A stretch of DNA of 18,197 nt from Clostridiaceae bacterium UBA5444 (GTDB lineage Bacteria; Bacillota; Clostridia; Clostridiales; Oxobacteraceae), in assembly GCA_002426575.1 (NCBI GenBank), contig DIRE01000013.1, positions 22,634-40,830 of the forward strand, in the 5' to 3' direction. Shown one piece after another: positions 15,254 to 18,197 of the stretch. Position numbers and translations under genes: made by a program. How positions within the stretch are numbered: the first letter of the stretch is position 1; every line of letters begins with the position of its first letter. The notes below the pieces were generated by a model that saw nothing but the letters and a program-made list of their open reading frames with translations, made no database searches and was not told the origin of the DNA.

Positions 15254-15937
15254 TTAAATATCTCCTTCTACAATTGGATTTATAAATTTTACGTTTTCAA
15301 TTTCTGGAATAACCTTTATTTTATCAATTATTTCACGAGGTATTAAGTTATCAGTTTCCAGTGCCATAGTAGCGTCTCTACCTTTACTATTCCTATAAAC
15401 TCTCATATTTGCTATGTTCATTTTTTCCTCATATAAAATTGAAGTTATTTTTGCTATTACACCCGGAGTATCTCTATGCTTAGTTATTAGTGTTGGATAG
15501 TCCCCTGTAAACTCTACTTCCTGTCCGTCTATGTCAAAAATAACTATGTTGCCTCCTCCAATAGATGAACCAGCTATTACAGATACCTGTCCATCTTCTT
15601 TTGTTATTATAAATTTTACTGTATTAGGATGTACATCTCCTAAATCTGTCTCTGTAAATACTAAATCTATTCCTTGTTCCTCTGCTATTTCAAAAGATTT
15701 TTTTAAATTTTCATCCCAAGGGTCCATTCTAAGTATACCAGCTACCAAAGCTTTATCTGTTCCATGCCCTTTATAAGTTTTAGCAAAAGAACCATGAAGT
15801 AAAAATTCTACTTTTTTTATTCCGCCCCCTGCAATTATGCTGGCTACTTTTGCCAATCTGGCAGCTCCAGCTGTATGAGAGCTGGATGGTCCTATCATTA
15901 TAGGACCAACTATATCAAATACACCAAATTCCTTCAT
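15254..15937 (-). CDS. sdaAB: L-serine dehydratase, iron-sulfur dependent, beta subunit
   Basis: A 227-residue partner subunit. The frame extends to 15982, but ATG 15937 is chosen: GGAGGG lies six bases before it and the family N-terminus (KEFGVFDIVGPIMIGPSSSH) starts exactly there. The SSSHTAGAARLA motif belongs to the beta fold that closes over the active site. The C-terminal third is an ACT domain (HRDTPGVIAKITSILYEEKM), which in this family is thought to bind serine or help subunit contact. It is the first gene of the two-gene operon, expressed from the promoter at 16024-16051. Confidence 0.96.
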   Translation of the reverse strand: MKEFGVFDIVGPIMIGPSSSHTAGAARLAKVASIIAGGGIKKVEFLLHGSFAKTYKGHGTDKALVAGILRMDPWDENLKKSFEIAEEQGIDLVFTETDLGDVHPNTVKFIITKEDGQVSVIAGSSIGGGNIVIFDIDGQEVEFTGDYPTLITKHRDTPGVIAKITSILYEEKMNIANMRVYRNSKGRDATMALETDNLIPREIIDKIKVIPEIENVKFINPIVEGDI

Positions 15938-16023
15938 GTTTTCCCTCCACAATAATAAATTTAAGCATATTATTATGCACATATCAATTCATTTGAATAA
16001 GCCTATATATTATATATAATTTT

Positions 16024-16051
16024 ATTATATATCAAATTTATACTTTGTCAT
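16024..16051 (-). promoter_or_regulatory. Promoter of the serine dehydratase operon
   Basis: On the minus strand, ATGACA (16046-16051) is 16 bases from a perfect TATAAT (16024-16029). The leader to ATG 15937 is about 80 bases and AT-rich. Confidence 0.55.
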
Positions 16052-16073
16052 CATATTTTTAACAGATGTATAT

Positions 16074-16109
16074 CAATTATAGTACAATTATCCATTGAGC
16101 ATACAATTG
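16074..16109. promoter_or_regulatory. Candidate operator between divergent promoters
   Basis: CAATTAT occurs at 16074-16080 and 16085-16091 (11-base period), and a related CAATTG at 16104-16109. The cluster lies between the leftward dehydratase and rightward symporter promoters. A shared regulator is plausible, but the motif is AT-rich and short. Confidence 0.3.
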
Positions 16110-16123
16110 TTCGCCACTATAAT
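16095..16123 (+). promoter_or_regulatory. Promoter of the symporter gene
   Basis: TTGAGC (16095-16100) is separated by 17 bases from a perfect TATAAT (16118-16123). It implies a leader of about 190 bases before ATG 16323, containing one short hairpin (TTTGTAT/ATACAAA, 16217-16240) and no riboswitch class I recognise. A weaker alternative, TTTAAA-17-TATACT, ends near 16280. Confidence 0.55.
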
Positions 16124-16322
16124 ACTCCATATTACATAATTGTAAAACTTTTATATTGTGGCCCATTTATGGTTGTATTTTAAAATTTGATGTGATATAT
16201 TTTATTTAAATAGAACTTTGTATTAATTAATTCATACAAAATATCAATAATTTTTAAATGATTAATCCATTAATGTATACTGTTGTTTCAAGTAATTAAA
16301 AATTATACTGGGGGTAATATTT

Positions 16323-17525
16323 ATGAGTAGTAAAAAATTCAAGTTAGGCTTAATTCCAAAAATAGTAATCGGTATCATAATTGGTGTAATAATCGGTAGT
16401 TTCTGTCCAGTCTGGTTCACAAGAATCTTTGTTACATTTAGCTCCATATTTGGTAACTTCTTAGGATTTGTAATTCCACTTCTTATAGTAGGCTTTGTAA
16501 CAGCTGGTATTGCTGAACTTGGTACTGGTGCTGGTAAACTTTTAGGTATAACTGTAGGTATAGCCTATGGATTTACATTGATTTCAGGTTTTTTTGCATA
16601 TGGTGTGGGAAAAACATTATTACCATCCATAGTCACTGCTGATAGTGCTAGAAATATAGCTTCTGCTGCAAAGGATTTGAAACCTTTTTTTACAATAGAC
16701 ATGCCACCTATTATGGGAGTTATGACAGCTCTTATATTAGCTTTTTTATTAGGTTTAGGTATTGCAGCAATTGATAGTGATCCTCTTAGAAAAATAGCTG
16801 AAGATTTTCAAGCAATTATTACCAAAGTAATTGAAAATGTTATTATACCTTTACTTCCTATTCATATAATAGGTATATTTGGCAACATGACATATACTGG
16901 ACAAGTTGCCACTGTATTTTCAGTATTCTGGAAAGCATTTATAATAATAATTTGTTGTCATCTAATTATAATATTATTTCAATTTGCAATTGGCTGCTCC
17001 GTAAGCAAAAAGAATTTATTTAGTTGTTTGAAATCACAAATACCTGGATATTTAACTGCTTTAGGAACTCAATCCTCAGCTGCAACTATCCCTGTTAATT
17101 TAAAGTGTTCAGAAAGCATGGGGATTTCTAAAGGAATAAGGGAATTTGTTATACCTCTTTGTGCTACCACACATATGTCAGGCAGTACAATTACTATAAC
17201 TACCTGTGCTATGGCAGTCATGATGCTTAATAGCATGCCTGTAACCTTAAGCACTTTTGCCGGATTTATAGCAATGTTAGGGGTTTCAATAGTTGCTGCT
17301 CCTGGTGTACCAGGTGGTGCAATTATGGCTTCATTAGGAGTTTTGGAATCAATTTTAGGCTTCAGTAAGCCAATGCTTTCACTAATGATTGCACTATATA
17401 TAGCTCAAGATAGTTTCGGAACAGCTTGCAATGTTTCAGGAGACCAAGCTGTTGCAATGATTGTTGATACTATTCAAGAAAAATCTTCTACTAAGGTGGA
17501 TAAAAAAACTACTGCAAAAGCATAA
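16323..17525 (+). CDS. Dicarboxylate/amino acid:cation symporter (DAACS/SDF family)
   Basis: A 400-residue inner-membrane carrier, normal length for bacterial members. It starts at ATG 16323 behind GGGGGT. The protein is hydrophobic throughout, with about eight membrane helices and two re-entrant hairpins. Family landmarks: the serine-rich first hairpin GTQSSAATIP (near 247), a TM7-type region around THMSGSTITITT (near 280), the second hairpin APGVPGGAI (near 325), and NVSGDQAVAMIVD (near 370), where substrate-contacting Asp and Asn residues lie. The family imports glutamate, aspartate, C4-dicarboxylates, serine/threonine or neutral amino acids with Na+ or H+. Divergence from serine dehydratase favours serine or threonine, but the usual Arg/Asp reading of TM8 specificity does not settle it; SstT-like identity is only a guess. 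A strong terminator follows at 17531-17573. Confidence 0.9.
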   Translation: MSSKKFKLGLIPKIVIGIIIGVIIGSFCPVWFTRIFVTFSSIFGNFLGFVIPLLIVGFVTAGIAELGTGAGKLLGITVGIAYGFTLISGFFAYGVGKTLLPSIVTADSARNIASAAKDLKPFFTIDMPPIMGVMTALILAFLLGLGIAAIDSDPLRKIAEDFQAIITKVIENVIIPLLPIHIIGIFGNMTYTGQVATVFSVFWKAFIIIICCHLIIILFQFAIGCSVSKKNLFSCLKSQIPGYLTALGTQSSAATIPVNLKCSESMGISKGIREFVIPLCATTHMSGSTITITTCAMAVMMLNSMPVTLSTFAGFIAMLGVSIVAAPGVPGGAIMASLGVLESILGFSKPMLSLMIALYIAQDSFGTACNVSGDQAVAMIVDTIQEKSSTKVDKKTTAKA

Positions 17526-17530
17526 ACATA

Positions 17531-17573
17531 TTAAAAAGCATGTGTTTACATCAAGTAAACACATGCTTTTTAA
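17531..17573. terminator. Bidirectional terminator between symporter and cupin
   Basis: Bases 17531-17549 pair perfectly with 17555-17573 in a 19-bp stem with a 5-base loop, rich in A on the left and T on the right. It serves the rightward symporter gene and, 16 bases past its stop codon, the converging cupin gene. Confidence 0.93.
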
Positions 17574-17589
17574 TTAATCATATTTAACT

Positions 17590-17931
17590 TTAAGCATTGA
17601 ACACAACAATTAAAAGCATTTTAAATCTTTCACTGGCTAACAATGCATGAGAAATTCCTGCTGGCATTGCAATGGTTTCACCTTTTTTTACATTGAATTT
17701 ATTTTCTCCTATTGTTATTTCAGCTTCACCATCGATTATATAAACTAGTGCATCCCCTCCTGAAGAATGAGAACTTATTTCTTCTCCCTTATCAAATGAA
17801 AATAATGTTAAACTTAAATTTTTTCCTTGTGCAAGGGTTCTGCTAATTACCTTGCCTTCTTGATAATCTACCAATCCTTCCATATTTAAAGGTACTTCAA
17901 AATCAATATTCTTAATAAAGTGCTTATCCAT
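17590..17931 (-). CDS. Small cupin-domain protein
   Basis: A 113-residue single-domain cupin. ATG 17931 follows AAGGAGG at good spacing. The beta-barrel motifs are GEEISSHSSGGDALVYIIDG (residues 49-68) and GETIAMPAGISHALLA (84-99). The classic first motif HxH...E is altered: His55 is kept, but the second His is Ser and the acidic residue is Asp60. Motif 2 keeps Pro90 and His95 but lacks the Asn. A metal site with reduced or different ligands, or none, is therefore likely. Many anaerobes carry such small cupins of unknown role, ending RFKMLL. It could be a sugar- or metabolite-binding sensor or a minor isomerase; context (next to a symporter, convergent) does not decide. Confidence 0.85.
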   Translation of the reverse strand: MDKHFIKNIDFEVPLNMEGLVDYQEGKVISRTLAQGKNLSLTLFSFDKGEEISSHSSGGDALVYIIDGEAEITIGENKFNVKKGETIAMPAGISHALLASERFKMLLIVVFNA

Positions 17932-18191
17932 AATTTTTCCTCCTTAAAATAAAATTACGAGTTTTACTAATCTATTGATATTTTTCTTATTAGTTTTAAT
18001 ATAATACGTTTTATTCCAATATTCAGTAACTATGGTTACCATGTCACAAAAATATAAAGGCATATGCCTATCATTACCATATTAAAATTCATGTTTATTT
18101 TCTCCTAAACAATATAAGTTTATTCTTAACTTTTTTGGCTGTAACATTTTAACGATTTCTATCATATTTTTTAGTATTAGTAATTTATTTT
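17932..18191. promoter_or_regulatory. Divergent intergenic region with two dyads
   Basis: This AT-rich gap of 260 bases holds two clean inverted repeats: ATGGT-T-ACCAT (18032-18042) and the perfect 12-bp palindrome AGGCATATGCCT (18058-18069). They lie between the cupin start and a presumed rightward gene beyond the window and could be operator sites. No promoter could be chosen with confidence on either strand. Confidence 0.3.
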
Positions 18192-18197
18192 AGGAGG
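18192..18197 (+). promoter_or_regulatory. Ribosome binding site of a gene beyond the window
   Basis: The window ends exactly on a consensus AGGAGG following an AT-rich stretch. A rightward start codon is expected 6-10 bases further on. Confidence 0.55.

Noticed and set aside
16262..16447. 61-codon leftward open frame at the symporter start
   Set aside because: Overlaps the ribosome binding site and first codons of the symporter on the opposite strand, without its own translation signals.

Overview
The window is low-GC, with strong AGGAGG-type ribosome binding sites, T-tailed stem-loop terminators and a strictly anaerobic gene set: homodimeric pyruvate:ferredoxin oxidoreductase, an Fe-S L-serine dehydratase in two subunits, a CWB2 cell-wall protein and a DUF3787-like small protein. 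This points to a Clostridium-type member of the Firmicutes. The species cannot be read from the sequence.

Layout. 1-672: the start of a leftward coiled-coil gene that runs off the window, then a leftward membrane-anchored hypothetical protein. 801-2110: a mobile or repeat region. A rightward REP-associated tyrosine transposase (RAYT, Y1/HUH family) is flanked by five copies of a roughly 45-bp hairpin-forming element. A likely remnant of a second transposase copy lies between the last two. 2181-2277: the 5' stub of a group II intron directly behind the terminator of the next gene. 2310-5438: a 1042-residue secreted protein with three CWB2 repeats and a string of Ig-like modules, read leftward, with a long leader and about 290 bp of unexplained upstream sequence. 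5973-10356: two tandem, clearly duplicated dCache-type chemoreceptors read leftward from one promoter. 10534-10698: a 54-residue DUF3787-like protein read rightward. 10732-14268: pyruvate:ferredoxin oxidoreductase, leftward. 14380-15937: L-serine dehydratase beta and alpha subunits, leftward. 16323-17525: a sodium/proton:amino-acid or dicarboxylate symporter, divergent from the dehydratase. 17590-17931: a small cupin, leftward. The last six bases are a ribosome binding site, suggesting a rightward gene just outside.

How the genes fit. The right half reads as an amino-acid to energy path: a symporter imports a substrate (serine is an attractive but unproven guess), the dehydratase turns L-serine into pyruvate and ammonia, and the oxidoreductase converts pyruvate to acetyl-CoA, CO2 and reduced ferredoxin. 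The two chemoreceptors and the cell-wall protein are surface or sensory functions. The left edge shows a history of small mobile elements. No CRISPR array, tRNA or rRNA was seen. The most interesting signals are the RAYT with its repeat family, the group II intron stub parked on a terminator, and the elaborate region upstream of the cell-wall protein gene.
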